A stretch of DNA of 45,619 bases from a candidate division WOR-3 bacterium (GCA_039802005.1 JBDRVV010000023.1:1-45619), one strand, 5' to 3'; positions 9,010 to 18,490 are shown, counted from the stretch's first letter. Notes: generated by a model not told the origin, from the sequence alone. Translations and numbers: made by a program.

Positions 9010-10419
9010 TTATTTTACAAGAATGAATTTTTTTGAAACTTGTTTATTATTCTGTCTGATAACAAGAAAATAGATACCACCAGAAAGGTTAGTTAAGTTT
9101 AATATCTTCCGATAATTTCCTGACTCACTTTCGCCAATCTTTATTGATTTTCTCGTTGCACCTGTTATATCATATACTATAAGTTCAGCATCACAACCAT
9201 TTCTGAGATTGTATTCAATGCTTAACAACCCGTATGAAACGCTCGGATAGACCTTCATATTTAACCCTGCATCCTGCATCGTGTATCTTGTACCCACTTC
9301 TTCTATTCCTACAAGCCCGCGCCAAGCGTGCTTGAAAAATCCCGTAATAAATGAATCACACGAATATACCGCATGGATGGTATTATATTTGTCCATCTCC
9401 AAGCCGAGGTCACAAGTAAATACCCCGTCTGATGAATCACAAAGCAAACTCACATGCCATGTGATATCTTTATAATAGTAGATGGCTTTTGACTGCATCG
9501 CTGGCTTAACGGCAATATGGGGACGATCATAATTATCCAGTTCAAGCGCTATCCTCACACCTACCCAGCCAATAGTCAAAAGTGTATCTATATGCCAGGT
9601 TGAACCATCCCACCACCTATACTCAAGGTCACCACCTGCATCATATGCAAGATGGGGATATTGGTCTTTATCAAGTTCAAAATCCAAGGATCGCGCACTT
9701 AAATCAATATACTCTATCCACTTCATTACCCAGTTATTAAGACTATCATAAGTGTATATCTTTAAGGAGTTAACCCCATAACCAATCTGCTCCCTGAATG
9801 CAATATGCGGTATATTGTGTTTGTCAAATTTTAATGTCGGACTCCAATCACGGGAATCTGACTGTCCATTATACTCTACCGTTGATATCTCCCAGATGAC
9901 GCCATTATAATGGGCATATTTGATATACTGCGCCTCTATGGAATCATGTTGAATATAGGCAATGCCCGGCAATCCCAGGGTATCAAGGGCAATAGAACTC
10001 TTAATATCAGTCCAACCCGGGAATCTATACCAAATTGTGTCAATGACCGAAATATGCCAGCCATTATAATCCCGAAATGCATAACACAAAAGGGTATATT
10101 GGGAATTCTGGTCATTTACCCGGTAATAACTCATATGGGGAATGTTATTGTTATCGTAGATGAGTGAATATCCAAAACTAACAGAGAATCCGCTATCAGC
10201 AATTTCCTTTTGCCATTCATTTTCAAGCCGGCGTGCATAAAAAATCTTGTGTATAGCATCGTCGCAATAAACAACACCAGGAATACCACTGGTATCAAGT
10301 GCCAGAGAGTTAAAAACAGCAAAGTTACTTGGCGAACTCACTGTATCAATCACTTCTCTTTCCCACATAGCCTGTCCAGACCCCAATACAAAGATAAAGA
10401 ATATCAAACATTTTTTCAT
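9010..10419 (-). CDS. Secreted seven-repeat (propeller-like) protein with C-terminal sorting domain
   Basis: 469 residues with a Sec signal peptide (MKKCLIFFIFVLGSGQA). The middle (about 25-375) holds seven ~45-residue repeats. Each opens with a strand of the pattern 'xxLDxxxxPHxAYY' (for example ALDTSGIPGVVY, KFDKHNIPHIAF, ELDKDQYPHLAY) and is followed by an aromatic strand ending near 'W'. Seven such units suggest a seven-bladed beta-propeller. The last ~80 residues match the Por-type sorting domain used by type 9 secretion: 'YNLRNGCDAELIVYDITG…', 'LSGGIYFLVI', and the basic end KKFILVK. It lies 44 bp after the C25 protease gene on the same strand with an AAGGAG Shine-Dalgarno, so the two are probably co-transcribed. 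Function is unknown; ligand binding or adhesion at the surface is inferred. Confidence 0.75.
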   Translation of the reverse strand: MKKCLIFFIFVLGSGQAMWEREVIDTVSSPSNFAVFNSLALDTSGIPGVVYCDDAIHKIFYARRLENEWQKEIADSGFSVSFGYSLIYDNNNIPHMSYYRVNDQNSQYTLLCYAFRDYNGWHISVIDTIWYRFPGWTDIKSSIALDTLGLPGIAYIQHDSIEAQYIKYAHYNGVIWEISTVEYNGQSDSRDWSPTLKFDKHNIPHIAFREQIGYGVNSLKIYTYDSLNNWVMKWIEYIDLSARSLDFELDKDQYPHLAYDAGGDLEYRWWDGSTWHIDTLLTIGWVGVRIALELDNYDRPHIAVKPAMQSKAIYYYKDITWHVSLLCDSSDGVFTCDLGLEMDKYNTIHAVYSCDSFITGFFKHAWRGLVGIEEVGTRYTMQDAGLNMKVYPSVSYGLLSIEYNLRNGCDAELIVYDITGATRKSIKIGESESGNYRKILNLTNLSGGIYFLVIRQNNKQVSKKFILVK

Positions 10420-10463
10420 CTTAACTCCTTTATGAAGAGCGGCAATGGCATTTTGTTTTTCAT

Positions 10464-12893
10464 TTATTTTGTAATAATAATTTTTCTGCTCACTTTTTCT
10501 TTACCCTGTGTAAGGACAAGAAAGTAAATGCCACTTGTCAAATTTTTTAAATCTATTCGCTGTGTGTAATAACCAGGGAAAGATACCTTTTGATTGCATT
10601 CCCACACGCATGCACCGATTGAGTTATAAATTGAGATTGAAATATTATTTTGAATCGGAACCCTGTATTTTATTGTTATATTATCCTTAATCACGGTTGG
10701 TAACTCGGTAATACCGAGGGTCGCAGGAATAATCTCTTGTGCATCCGAACTCTGTTCACCACCAGGCCAACCAACCTGGCAGGTAGTCCTGGAAGGTAAA
10801 TACTGAATATAATCATCGCTAAGATTATGAGAGCGGGTGACCGTTACTTTTAGTATCCCTACTGTCTGAGGTGTAATATTAAAGGTAACCAATCCGGTAA
10901 GATCCGTGTAACCAATCAGATAAATATCCCCAGGCTTATTCAAGCAAACCTTGGCAAAAGGAACAGGACTGTTTGTTATAGCATCCCTAACCCGAACTCT
11001 AAATCGTGTTTGTTGTCCTACTGGAATCTGGATGGGATGAAAAACAATAAGATTGCGCGGTGTATTCGTCCAGACTTCTGTATACGGTGAGCCAAAGAGG
11101 TTATGGGAATAGCAGACATACCGGTATCGCCATAGATACAACCAATTAGTATCCGGCAAAAGACTCTTTGAAAGCGCTTCTGCAATACCTAATCTGGAAA
11201 ACGCATTATCATTAAATGGACTATTGTTCTGGGTAAACAAAACATCATAAAAGCTATGCTGAATTGCATGAGATGGTCCGACATCAGCATAGTCTAACTG
11301 ACCATCCCTTGTATTACCAAGATAAGCACAGGCCCCTTTGTCTGCATAGGTATCGACAAAACCATCCGCAATACAGGTGTCAGTAATCAGCAAATCCCCG
11401 TGAGCAAGTGTGTCATAAGCACCATTCCAGCAACTTATTGAATAACAAACAAAATACTTATTGTAATTATTCAATTCATTCAAACCAGCATGGCCATTTG
11501 GTGTCTGGAGATAACTATAGATATAGGAGCGAGGCTGAGGCCATCTGGAAGCAAACAGATTCACATCGCCATGGCAATCTATCGTCACAATACCATATCC
11601 TGAATTGAATTCATTTATCACTACAGAGGCATATTGGTCTTCACAATTACGATGGGAAAAATAGGACGGAAACTCATTATAAGCAAAACCCTTACCTACT
11701 TCATGATTATAGATCCATAAGGCAGTTATAAGATTATCTGGTTGGAAACCCGGTGCAATCTCATAGTTCAGTGCCTTGCATACCCAGTTGGTAACCTCAT
11801 TGGGACAACACGCAGGAATTCTACCGACAAAGACCTCAGGGAATCGATCAGCCTGATCCTGACTCAATTCACCCCACACATAATCACCGTCTACATCCCA
11901 GTTTCCGGTAAGGTCAGAATAGTACATATCACAGGGAATAGAATCAGACACTGGGATAGGCTCGCCAGGATTTTTATCCGTAGATGTTGCATATCTCACC
12001 GGTAAAAATTCAGCATCTCCCCCGAGGATGAAATAAGTTCCACCCCATTCCATATAACAGTATTTTATGTAATTGCGAATCCTTTCAGCATTATCGCAAC
12101 CTGAAAAATGCTCATATATCCATTCTGGTGTGACCATTACAGTTGGCAATCCCTGGTCAACAAGCCAATCAGCATAAGGTTGGAAATAAGGTTTGAACCA
12201 CTCGGGCGTAATTATCACTCCTGGTGCGAAATTGCTCGTCATTAATGCGGACTCATCAACCAATGTTGGTCTCATGTAATAAGCAGAAATTTCGTAATCA
12301 TTTACAACAACTTTTGCGAGTGCTTGGTCATAGACCAACTGTTCATACCTTCCCCTGACTTGCGGTCTTAATTCCGGTAGCGCATTTGGACCAAAAGAAA
12401 ATTCAAAACTGATTTGCCTTGCAAGAAAAAGTCGTTTTGTCTTTGGACGATATTGGAGTGGTTTTACTTCCACCGTAATGATCCGCGCACCATCCATAAT
12501 TCCACTGCCAATAATGCTAATAAATTTACCAGGAAAGAGACTATCAGAATTGTAGATCAAAGTATCAGGGGGAACCCAGGGTACAGATTCACCAATGGCC
12601 CGCGGCGATTGCGTAGGATAAATATAGTACTCACCAGGGATCTGAACGAGTTGGAACTGGGAAACAATTATAGAATCAGCCTTTGCATTGGGTGGAATGA
12701 TGTAATTAAGATAGACTGCGGGTAACTCAGGTGTCCCGGGTTTACAGCAAAGGCTGAACTTAGGTGCACTTATCCGGTCAAACCCATTCTCTTTATAAAA
12801 AGAAAATTCACCAGGAGAGTAATCAAGCGTATACCCCCCCCATACAAGAATGACCGGTGCACTGCTTAGTAACAGTATTTTTAAGACTTTCAT
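10464..12893 (-). CDS. Gingipain-like cysteine protease (peptidase C25) with sorting domain
   Basis: A secreted C25-family endopeptidase. 809 residues: signal peptide (MKVLKILLLSSAPVILVWG), a gingipain-type propeptide (about 20-210), the caspase-like C25 catalytic domain (about 225-610), an Ig-like segment, and a C-terminal sorting domain ending in SGIYFLVLTQG and SRKIIITK. The catalytic pair is visible: His in IDCHGD (about residue 440) and Cys in SISCWNGAYD (about residue 488), the spacing expected for C25. The start is set by a perfect AAGGAGGT a few bases before the ATG and by an upstream consensus promoter. Gingipain relatives are exported across the outer membrane by type 9 secretion and process themselves; which proteins it cleaves cannot be said. 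Confidence 0.9.
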   Translation of the reverse strand: MKVLKILLLSSAPVILVWGGYTLDYSPGEFSFYKENGFDRISAPKFSLCCKPGTPELPAVYLNYIIPPNAKADSIIVSQFQLVQIPGEYYIYPTQSPRAIGESVPWVPPDTLIYNSDSLFPGKFISIIGSGIMDGARIITVEVKPLQYRPKTKRLFLARQISFEFSFGPNALPELRPQVRGRYEQLVYDQALAKVVVNDYEISAYYMRPTLVDESALMTSNFAPGVIITPEWFKPYFQPYADWLVDQGLPTVMVTPEWIYEHFSGCDNAERIRNYIKYCYMEWGGTYFILGGDAEFLPVRYATSTDKNPGEPIPVSDSIPCDMYYSDLTGNWDVDGDYVWGELSQDQADRFPEVFVGRIPACCPNEVTNWVCKALNYEIAPGFQPDNLITALWIYNHEVGKGFAYNEFPSYFSHRNCEDQYASVVINEFNSGYGIVTIDCHGDVNLFASRWPQPRSYIYSYLQTPNGHAGLNELNNYNKYFVCYSISCWNGAYDTLAHGDLLITDTCIADGFVDTYADKGACAYLGNTRDGQLDYADVGPSHAIQHSFYDVLFTQNNSPFNDNAFSRLGIAEALSKSLLPDTNWLYLWRYRYVCYSHNLFGSPYTEVWTNTPRNLIVFHPIQIPVGQQTRFRVRVRDAITNSPVPFAKVCLNKPGDIYLIGYTDLTGLVTFNITPQTVGILKVTVTRSHNLSDDYIQYLPSRTTCQVGWPGGEQSSDAQEIIPATLGITELPTVIKDNITIKYRVPIQNNISISIYNSIGACVWECNQKVSFPGYYTQRIDLKNLTSGIYFLVLTQGKEKVSRKIIITK

Positions 12894-12936
12894 CTATACC
12901 TCCTTACATCCTTTGCCTTTGCCGCTTTTAATTCTA

Positions 12937-12964
12937 ATTATAATAAAAATTTTCAAGATGTCAA
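12937..12964 (-). promoter_or_regulatory. Consensus promoter of the C25 protease operon
   Basis: Minus strand: TTGACA at 12959-12964, a 16-nt spacer, TATAAT at 12937-12942, both exact. It drives the protease and probably the propeller gene downstream. The leader is ~40 nt and contains AAGGAGGT just before the ATG at 12893. Confidence 0.8.
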
Positions 12965-13102
12965 GAATACACTCTTTCTGCCGAGCAGACAAAGTTGATT
13001 TTTGAAAATTGCTTTAGATGGAAAAATGCTTCATTTTTCACCCACAAATAGTTTAATATTGCCGTTAAGTGAACTGTCATAATAACAAATATTATTATTT
13101 TA

Positions 13103-13130
13103 TTGACATTATACTAATTTTGTGTAATAT
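13103..13130 (+). promoter_or_regulatory. Promoter of the barrel-protein gene
   Basis: TTGACA at 13103-13108, a 16-nt spacer and TAATAT at 13125-13130; GGAGG at 13144-13148 precedes the ATG at 13153. It is divergent from the C25 protease promoter ~140 bp away. Confidence 0.65.
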
Positions 13131-13152
13131 ACCTTATTAAAATGGAGGCACA

Positions 13153-14391
13153 ATGCTGAAAGATTTAGAGTATCTGGCACTTACCATTTTATTAATCTTT
13201 CCCCTATTTGCCCAGGTTGCTGATAGCTTGACCGAAATAGAGTCACCTCGGGTCTTTATTGATTGTGAATGGATAGATATGGATTTCATCAAACAAGAAA
13301 TTCCCTATGTGAATTATGTGATTGAACGTAAAGATGCGGATATTTATATATTGATAACAAAAAGGGCAACCGCAGGGGAAGGAACAGAATATAGCATCTA
13401 TTTTACGGGTCAACAGAATTACTCCGGAATGGCTGATACCCTGCAGTATGTTGCGTTGATATCCGATTCGGATGATACAATCCGAAGAGAAATTACAAAA
13501 AGATTGAAATTAGGCCTTGTCCGTTATCTTGCCCGAACACCCATCGGTGAGAAATTACAGATATTAGTTCCAGAAAAAAAGATTACATTAAAACCCAAAG
13601 ACCCCTGGCACAACTGGGTATTCAGTATCAGTCTTAACGGTTATTTTAGCGGACAGCAAAAATACAATTTCAATAATCTATATTCCACATTCTCGGCAAA
13701 TAAAGTGCTGGAAGAATGGAAAATTCTCAATTACCTGAGTTATTATTACACAAAAAACATTTACAAATTGAACGATACCACAACGATTACCAATGAGTCA
13801 AAAAGTTATAATGGCTCAACAAACCTTGTCATCAGTCTGGGTGACCATTTTTCTGCAGGTTATTATCTGTCTTTCTACTCTTCAACCTACGAAAATGTTC
13901 TGATAAGCAGTGGCGTTGCACCGGCGGTTGAGTATAACATCTATCCTTACCGAGAATCCTCAACACGAAAATTAACAATCCTTTATGATATTGGATATGT
14001 CTATTATGAATATTATGATACAACGATATTCAATAAACTCCAAGAAAAGTTATTCAAAGAAGCGGCGTCAATAGAAACCAACATTATTCAAAAATGGGGC
14101 TCAATCAATCTCCGCCTCAAGGGTTCCCATTATTTCCACGATTTCAAAAAAAATCGCCTGACACTGTTTACCGATATCTCCCTTCCCATTGTTAAAGGTT
14201 TGTCATTCAAGGTCTATTCCTATGTCTCAATGATTCACGACCAGTTATCGTTGCCTAAGAAAGAATTGACTGAAGAAGAAATCATCCTGCAAAAAAGATT
14301 ACTTGCGACCCAATATTCTTATTATGCATCAATTGGTCTCTCTTACACATTCGGCTCAATATACAGCAATATTGTGAATCCCAGATTTTGA
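13153..14391 (+). CDS. Probable outer-membrane beta-barrel protein of unknown function
   Basis: 412 residues with a signal peptide (hydrophobic stretch to about residue 21, ending FAQVADS). The N-terminal part (about 30-135) is a soluble alternating strand/helix domain with the pattern 'PRVFIDCEWIDMDFIKQEIPYVNYV' in two pieces and 'DADIYILIT'. The rest is made of alternating aromatic strands rich in Tyr, Phe and Ser separated by turns (HFSAGYYLSFYSS, LSYYYTKNIYKL), ending in LSYTFGSIYSNIVNPRF, with the terminal Phe typical of barrels recognised by the BAM machinery. I do not recognise a named family. It converges on proC with a 1-bp gap and has its own promoter opposite the protease operon, so a role in the surface module is plausible but not shown. 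Confidence 0.65.
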   Translation: MLKDLEYLALTILLIFPLFAQVADSLTEIESPRVFIDCEWIDMDFIKQEIPYVNYVIERKDADIYILITKRATAGEGTEYSIYFTGQQNYSGMADTLQYVALISDSDDTIRREITKRLKLGLVRYLARTPIGEKLQILVPEKKITLKPKDPWHNWVFSISLNGYFSGQQKYNFNNLYSTFSANKVLEEWKILNYLSYYYTKNIYKLNDTTTITNESKSYNGSTNLVISLGDHFSAGYYLSFYSSTYENVLISSGVAPAVEYNIYPYRESSTRKLTILYDIGYVYYEYYDTTIFNKLQEKLFKEAASIETNIIQKWGSINLRLKGSHYFHDFKKNRLTLFTDISLPIVKGLSFKVYSYVSMIHDQLSLPKKELTEEEIILQKRLLATQYSYYASIGLSYTFGSIYSNIVNPRF

Positions 14392-14392
14392 T

Positions 14393-15205
14393 TTATGATT
14401 TTTTAAACAACTGCCCTGCCTTTTCCGCAGAGGTCTTTATTCCCTGAATGATTGCCGAACTGAATCCTTCGTGTTCCATCTCATTCAATCCGGCAATTGT
14501 GCAACCTCGGGGTGTAGTCACTTTATCTACTTCCTGTTCAGGGTGAAAATTAAATTCAAGCAATAATTTTGCCGCACCGAGTGCGGTTTGTGCCGACATA
14601 AATATTGCATCTTCAGGATGAAAGCCTATCTCAATCCCGCCCTGTGCCGCTGCCCTTATCCCCCTCAAAAAGAATGCAACACCACAGGCACACAGGGCGG
14701 TCGCCGCAATCATATCCCCCTCGGGGATTATTTTCGCTTTACCCAGGTTATCAAATAGTTCCTTTATAAAATTAATGTGCGGTTCGGCTTTTTTGTTGAA
14801 GGCAAGGCAGGTCATCGATTCTTGCACGGCAATAGCAGTATTAGGCATCGCCCTGATAATTGGTAGTTTCTTGCCAATTTTTTCCTCAATCGCACTAATC
14901 GGGACTCCGGTCACCACCGAAATTAATATGTGTTGTGCGGAATGAAGAACAGTTTTAATCTCGCTAAGCAGTTGCATTATTTCATCAGGCCGTACCGTGA
15001 GAAAAATATATTTAGCATTTTTAACTGCATTTCGATTATCGGTAGTTACATTAAAGCCTTTTTTTCTCAAATCACTCAGACCATCAATCCTACGTCTTGT
15101 TATCACAATCTGCTCTGGCTTATATTTTTTAGACTTCACAAGACCAATAGCGATTGCCGAACCAATATTTCCACCACCCAGGATTGCTACATTTATATTT
15201 TTCAT
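14393..15205 (-). CDS. proC: Pyrroline-5-carboxylate reductase
   Basis: Catalyses the last step of proline synthesis, reducing pyrroline-5-carboxylate with NAD(P)H. 270 residues, the usual length. Motifs: an N-terminal Rossmann motif VAILGGGNIGSAIA, the central RAMPNTA stretch, and the C-terminal family signature 'DKVTTPRGCTIAGLNEME'. I chose the ATG at 15205 rather than the TTG one codon earlier because AAAGGAG at 15212-15218 is correctly spaced for it. It lies upstream of no gene in its own direction and has its own promoter. An ornithine-type aminotransferase gene lies 2 kb away in the arginine block, so this reductase may act on semialdehyde made from ornithine as well as from glutamate; that link is inferred. 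Confidence 0.93.
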   Translation of the reverse strand: MKNINVAILGGGNIGSAIAIGLVKSKKYKPEQIVITRRRIDGLSDLRKKGFNVTTDNRNAVKNAKYIFLTVRPDEIMQLLSEIKTVLHSAQHILISVVTGVPISAIEEKIGKKLPIIRAMPNTAIAVQESMTCLAFNKKAEPHINFIKELFDNLGKAKIIPEGDMIAATALCACGVAFFLRGIRAAAQGGIEIGFHPEDAIFMSAQTALGAAKLLLEFNFHPEQEVDKVTTPRGCTIAGLNEMEHEGFSSAIIQGIKTSAEKAGQLFKKS

Positions 15206-15224
15206 CAATCGCTCCTTTCTTACA

Positions 15225-15252
15225 ATTATATTTACAATAACTCCTATTTCAA
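15225..15252 (-). promoter_or_regulatory. Promoter of proC
   Basis: Minus strand: TTGAAA at 15247-15252, a 16-nt spacer and exact TATAAT at 15225-15230, followed by AAAGGAG and the ATG at 15205. Confidence 0.6.
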
Positions 15253-15323
15253 GACACCTGATTCTTAACCTGTATTGTTCAAACCCAATATCATTTGCCG
15301 GACAAAAATGAATGCAAGCCTGA

Positions 15324-15392
15324 AGAGGCTGTGTTGCAATTAGTATTTGTCATGCTGAACAATGTCATGCCGAATTTATTTCGGCATCTCAT
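15324..15392 (+). repeat. 69-bp repeat, copy A (inverted partner at 19945-20013)
   Basis: This stretch is the exact reverse complement of 19945-20013 across all 69 bases. It contains the hairpin ATGCCGAA/TTCGGCAT (15367-15387). Homology to the other copy continues in weaker form to about 15442. It lies just outside the 3' end of the argH-argD-argG block. Confidence 0.9.
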
Positions 15393-15714
15393 GCCATATT
15401 CAGCATCCCGAAATAAGTTCGGGACGGCGTGTGAAGAATCCAACATTTTTGAGACCCTGAAATGTCCTGAATCAAGTTCAGGACAGGGTGACAAATTAAG
15501 GTTATGACACAACTTCTGAAGGTTTGCCCTACTGCGAAAAAGCATTCAATCCAGCAGTATGTAGCCGCAGCCTTTAGGGTGCGAAAGCTCTTTAGATGTA
15601 GAAAGTTTTATCCGCAGGCTAAAGCCTTGCAAATAAATCTTTATTATCAGACAATGTTTTTTCGTAATTTCGGGGCGAGACGTCCCTTGGCTGAGCGAAA
15701 AAGCAGTTGATGTA
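15393..15714. repeat. Mosaic of short palindromic repeats between proC and argH
   Basis: No gene is present. Perfect hairpins are TCCCGAA/TTCGGGA (15406-15424) and TGTCCTGAA/TTCAGGACA (15463-15485). A degenerate 'GCAAGGCT-AGCCTTGC' module lies near 15613-15630, and a 'GGTTTGCCCTAC' word near 15520 recurs at 20017-20028. These are typical dispersed palindromic elements; short ORFs that appear across them are translations of the repeat. Confidence 0.75.
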
Positions 15715-17133
15715 TCAAAATTTATCCCTCATCCGTTGTAAATTCTTGACCATGTATCTCTTCATCTCTTTAATTGATTGTCTAACATTTTTAAAACCGG
15801 TGCTACCTTCAGAAATTTTAAACCGCACCGAAAATTCAGGTTTCATCTTCTCAGTAATTATCTCGTGCGGAAACTTTGTTTTACAACTTAGCAGATGTAT
15901 AAAATTGTGAATCTCACCATTAGATTCCCTTATACATTCCGCAATAAGATTATATATGTCGCGGAACCGATAGCCATTTTTTACAAAGAATTCAACGAGG
16001 TCGGTGGCGCAAATGAAATCTGGTTTTTTCTGCCAATCCTCATTGGATTTGAATTTCGTATTAAGCAAAACCACCATTAGAATATTCAGACATTCAAGGC
16101 ATTCTTTAATTTGATTAAAGAGTATCGGCTTCAATTCCTGTAAATCACGGTTATAAGATGATGTTATCCCTTTTATAATCACCAGCCCACCTGTCAAATT
16201 TCCGATTGCCTTTGCGGACTTTGCCCGCAATAATTCACATACATCCGGATTCTTTTTTTGAGGCATAATGCTTGAACCGGTGACAACCGCATCATCAAAT
16301 TCCACAATCTTAAATTCATTGGTGCTGAAGATTATCAAATCGGTAGTTAGCATAGAGATATGGAGCATCAGCCGCGTAATGTAGTATAAAACATCTATCA
16401 GAAAATCACGGTCCGACACGCCATCAAGGGCATTCTCACAAATTTTATTGAAGCCGAGTCTCTTTGCAAGGAATCTTCTATCAATTGGAATTGATGTCCC
16501 GGCAAATGCACAACTACCCAATGGTGATACATTTACCCATTTATTGAGCAGCGCCAATTGTTCAAAATCACGCTGGAATTTATAGAAGTAACTGGCAAGG
16601 TAGAAAGGAACGAGTATGGGCTGTGCCGGCTGGAGATGGGTATAGCCCGGTATAATTACATCCTGGTATTTTGTTGACTGATTTAAGAGCACTTTTTGCA
16701 ATTCCAGGATAACTTTTAATATTTTTTTTACTGCATCCCGACAATACATTCGTAATTCGGTTGCGATCAAATCATTTCTGCTCCGCGCGGTATGTAGTTT
16801 TTCCGCAATCAAACCGATTTCTTTCTTCAACTGGAACTCCACATTCATATGGGCATCTTCAAGTTCCGTTGCTAATCTAAATTTCCCTCTTTTAAAGTCA
16901 TTCAATATTTTATTGAGTCCGTTCTTAATCTTTAAGGATTCAGATGCTGAGATAATCCGCTGCTTCCGCAACATTACGGCATGGACCAAAGAACAGGCTA
17001 TATCGTATTCAACAAGACTTTGGTCATCTATAGTTGAATCAGTAAATAGCAGAACCCGACGACATACTCTTCTTTTGACCCTTCTCTGCCAGACGGGATT
17101 TTTTTCGTTCTTATGCACTCTTGATTTTCGCAT
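15715..17133 (-). CDS. argH: Argininosuccinate lyase
   Basis: Splits argininosuccinate into arginine and fumarate, the last step of arginine synthesis. About 472 residues from the ATG at 17133, matching the usual ~460. Family features: 'DAHMNVEFQL', the 'TARSRND' loop (canonical TGRSRND), and the fumarase/aspartase signature GSSIMPQKKNPD with its catalytic Ser loop. The usual N-terminal WGGRF motif is altered: the segment reads VWQRRVKRRVCRR. An in-frame ATG at 17187 would add 18 residues and overlap the upstream gene by 77 bp; I prefer 17133, which overlaps by 23 bp and fits the family. It is the last gene of argG-argD-argH, all on the minus strand, probably translated by coupling. Confidence 0.9.
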   Translation of the reverse strand: MRKSRVHKNEKNPVWQRRVKRRVCRRVLLFTDSTIDDQSLVEYDIACSLVHAVMLRKQRIISASESLKIKNGLNKILNDFKRGKFRLATELEDAHMNVEFQLKKEIGLIAEKLHTARSRNDLIATELRMYCRDAVKKILKVILELQKVLLNQSTKYQDVIIPGYTHLQPAQPILVPFYLASYFYKFQRDFEQLALLNKWVNVSPLGSCAFAGTSIPIDRRFLAKRLGFNKICENALDGVSDRDFLIDVLYYITRLMLHISMLTTDLIIFSTNEFKIVEFDDAVVTGSSIMPQKKNPDVCELLRAKSAKAIGNLTGGLVIIKGITSSYNRDLQELKPILFNQIKECLECLNILMVVLLNTKFKSNEDWQKKPDFICATDLVEFFVKNGYRFRDIYNLIAECIRESNGEIHNFIHLLSCKTKFPHEIITEKMKPEFSVRFKISEGSTGFKNVRQSIKEMKRYMVKNLQRMRDKF

Positions 17134-18481
17134 ATTTATTTGCGGCCTCAGCACAGGCTGCTGCAAATATATCAAATCCTTTTTCAAGCAGGCTCATCGG
17201 AATATTTAAAGCAGGAACAAATCGGATGGAAGAAAATCCGCAGGGCATAAGGATAAGTCCTTTCTGGAAGCAGTATTCGGTGATATATTCAGCAAGTTCT
17301 GCATTCGGTTTCTTGGTAAATGGGTCGGTAATAAATTCACAGGCGATAAACATTCCCCGCCCCCGCACATCACCGATGAATTCATATTTTGACTTCAGTT
17401 CCTCAAGCCGCTTTTTCATATATTTCCCTTTTTCATTTGCTGCAGCAACCAGTTGCTCTTCTTCTATCACTTCCAGTGTTGCCAGCGCAGAAGCGCAACA
17501 TACTGGATTGCCGCCGAAGGTATTTGAATGGGCACCTTTTACCTTGAAATCAAATTTTGCATCGTAGATCGCCGCGCCGATTGGTAATCCTGATGCCAGC
17601 CCTTTTGCCACCGTGATAATATCCGGAATAACACCCGTATACTCTATTGCAAAGAATTTCCCGGTCCTCCCCAACCCGGTCTGTACCTCATCATCAATCA
17701 AGAGGATACCATATTTTGTCGCTATCTTTCTCAACTCCTGGATAAACTCATCCGGTGGTACAACATATCCACCCTCACCCTGTATCGGTTCAACAAGTAT
17801 TCCGGCAATCTCTTCTGGTGAAACAAGTTGCTTAAAATATATCTCTTCAATTATCTTTGCACACCAGATACCACACTTTGGATACTCCTCATGGTATGCA
17901 CACCGATAGCAATAGGCATAAGGCAGTTGCCAGACCCCAGGCATCATTGGAAAATACCTTTCACGCTGGACCACCTTACAGCCCATAAATGCATTGGCAC
18001 CCATGGTCCTGCCATGGAATCCACCGATAAATCCTATGAATTGGTTCCGTTTTGTTGACCACTTACTAATCTTTATTGCCGCCTCAACCGCCTCTGCCCC
18101 GGAATTGGCAAAAAAGACCTTTTTAGGGAATTTTCCCGGTGTGATTTCGGTCAAATGCTTTGCAAGATTTGCCTGCACCTCATACGAAAAATCGGTTCCC
18201 GCAAAATAAATAAAATCTTTAACCTGATTTTTGATTGCCTTCAGGACCTTCGGATGTCCAATGCCAATATTTGTCACACACACTCCGGTCGTAAAATCAA
18301 TAAATTTATTTCCATCAAGGTCCTCAACGATTGAACCTTTCCCTTTTTTTATGACAAGGGGAAGATGTTTGGTCGTGGTAGCAAGATATTTCTCTTCCAT
18401 TTCAATAATCTTACTTCCGTTCTTTCCCGGAACCCTTTGCTTTATGTACGGGATTTTTGATTTTTTCTTTTCATCAGACAT
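17111..18481 (-). CDS. argD: Class III aminotransferase, acetylornithine/ornithine/4-aminobutyrate type
   Basis: A PLP-dependent class III aminotransferase of 456 residues. The PLP lysine lies in ITVAKGLASGLPIGA. Other conserved elements are 'FFANSGAEAVEAAIK', 'GFHGRTMGA', 'VEPIQGEGG' and 'LLIDDEVQTGLGRTG'. A cysteine cluster (YCYRC…KCGIWC, about residues 190-207) is unlike classical ArgD (~400 residues) and recalls the longer archaeal-type enzymes annotated as ornithine/4-aminobutyrate aminotransferases. The argG-argD-argH context supports a role in arginine or ornithine metabolism, but the substrate (N-acetylornithine, ornithine or another omega-amine) is not decided by sequence. The gene follows argG after 9 bp with a GGAG Shine-Dalgarno. 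The argD symbol is positional and less certain than the family. Confidence 0.8.
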   Translation of the reverse strand: MSDEKKKSKIPYIKQRVPGKNGSKIIEMEEKYLATTTKHLPLVIKKGKGSIVEDLDGNKFIDFTTGVCVTNIGIGHPKVLKAIKNQVKDFIYFAGTDFSYEVQANLAKHLTEITPGKFPKKVFFANSGAEAVEAAIKISKWSTKRNQFIGFIGGFHGRTMGANAFMGCKVVQRERYFPMMPGVWQLPYAYCYRCAYHEEYPKCGIWCAKIIEEIYFKQLVSPEEIAGILVEPIQGEGGYVVPPDEFIQELRKIATKYGILLIDDEVQTGLGRTGKFFAIEYTGVIPDIITVAKGLASGLPIGAAIYDAKFDFKVKGAHSNTFGGNPVCCASALATLEVIEEEQLVAAANEKGKYMKKRLEELKSKYEFIGDVRGRGMFIACEFITDPFTKKPNAELAEYITEYCFQKGLILMPCGFSSIRFVPALNIPMSLLEKGFDIFAAACAEAANKYAKIKSA

Positions 18482-18490
18482 TTTTTTCTC

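Noticed and set aside
15291-15545. ORFs on both strands in the proC-argH gap
   Set aside because: Their products (for example NLFRH…RNKFGMT) are translations of dispersed palindromic repeats; no SD or promoter.
17134-17187. Earlier argH start adding 18 residues
   Set aside because: It would overlap the aminotransferase by 77 bp, and the added residues do not match ArgH.
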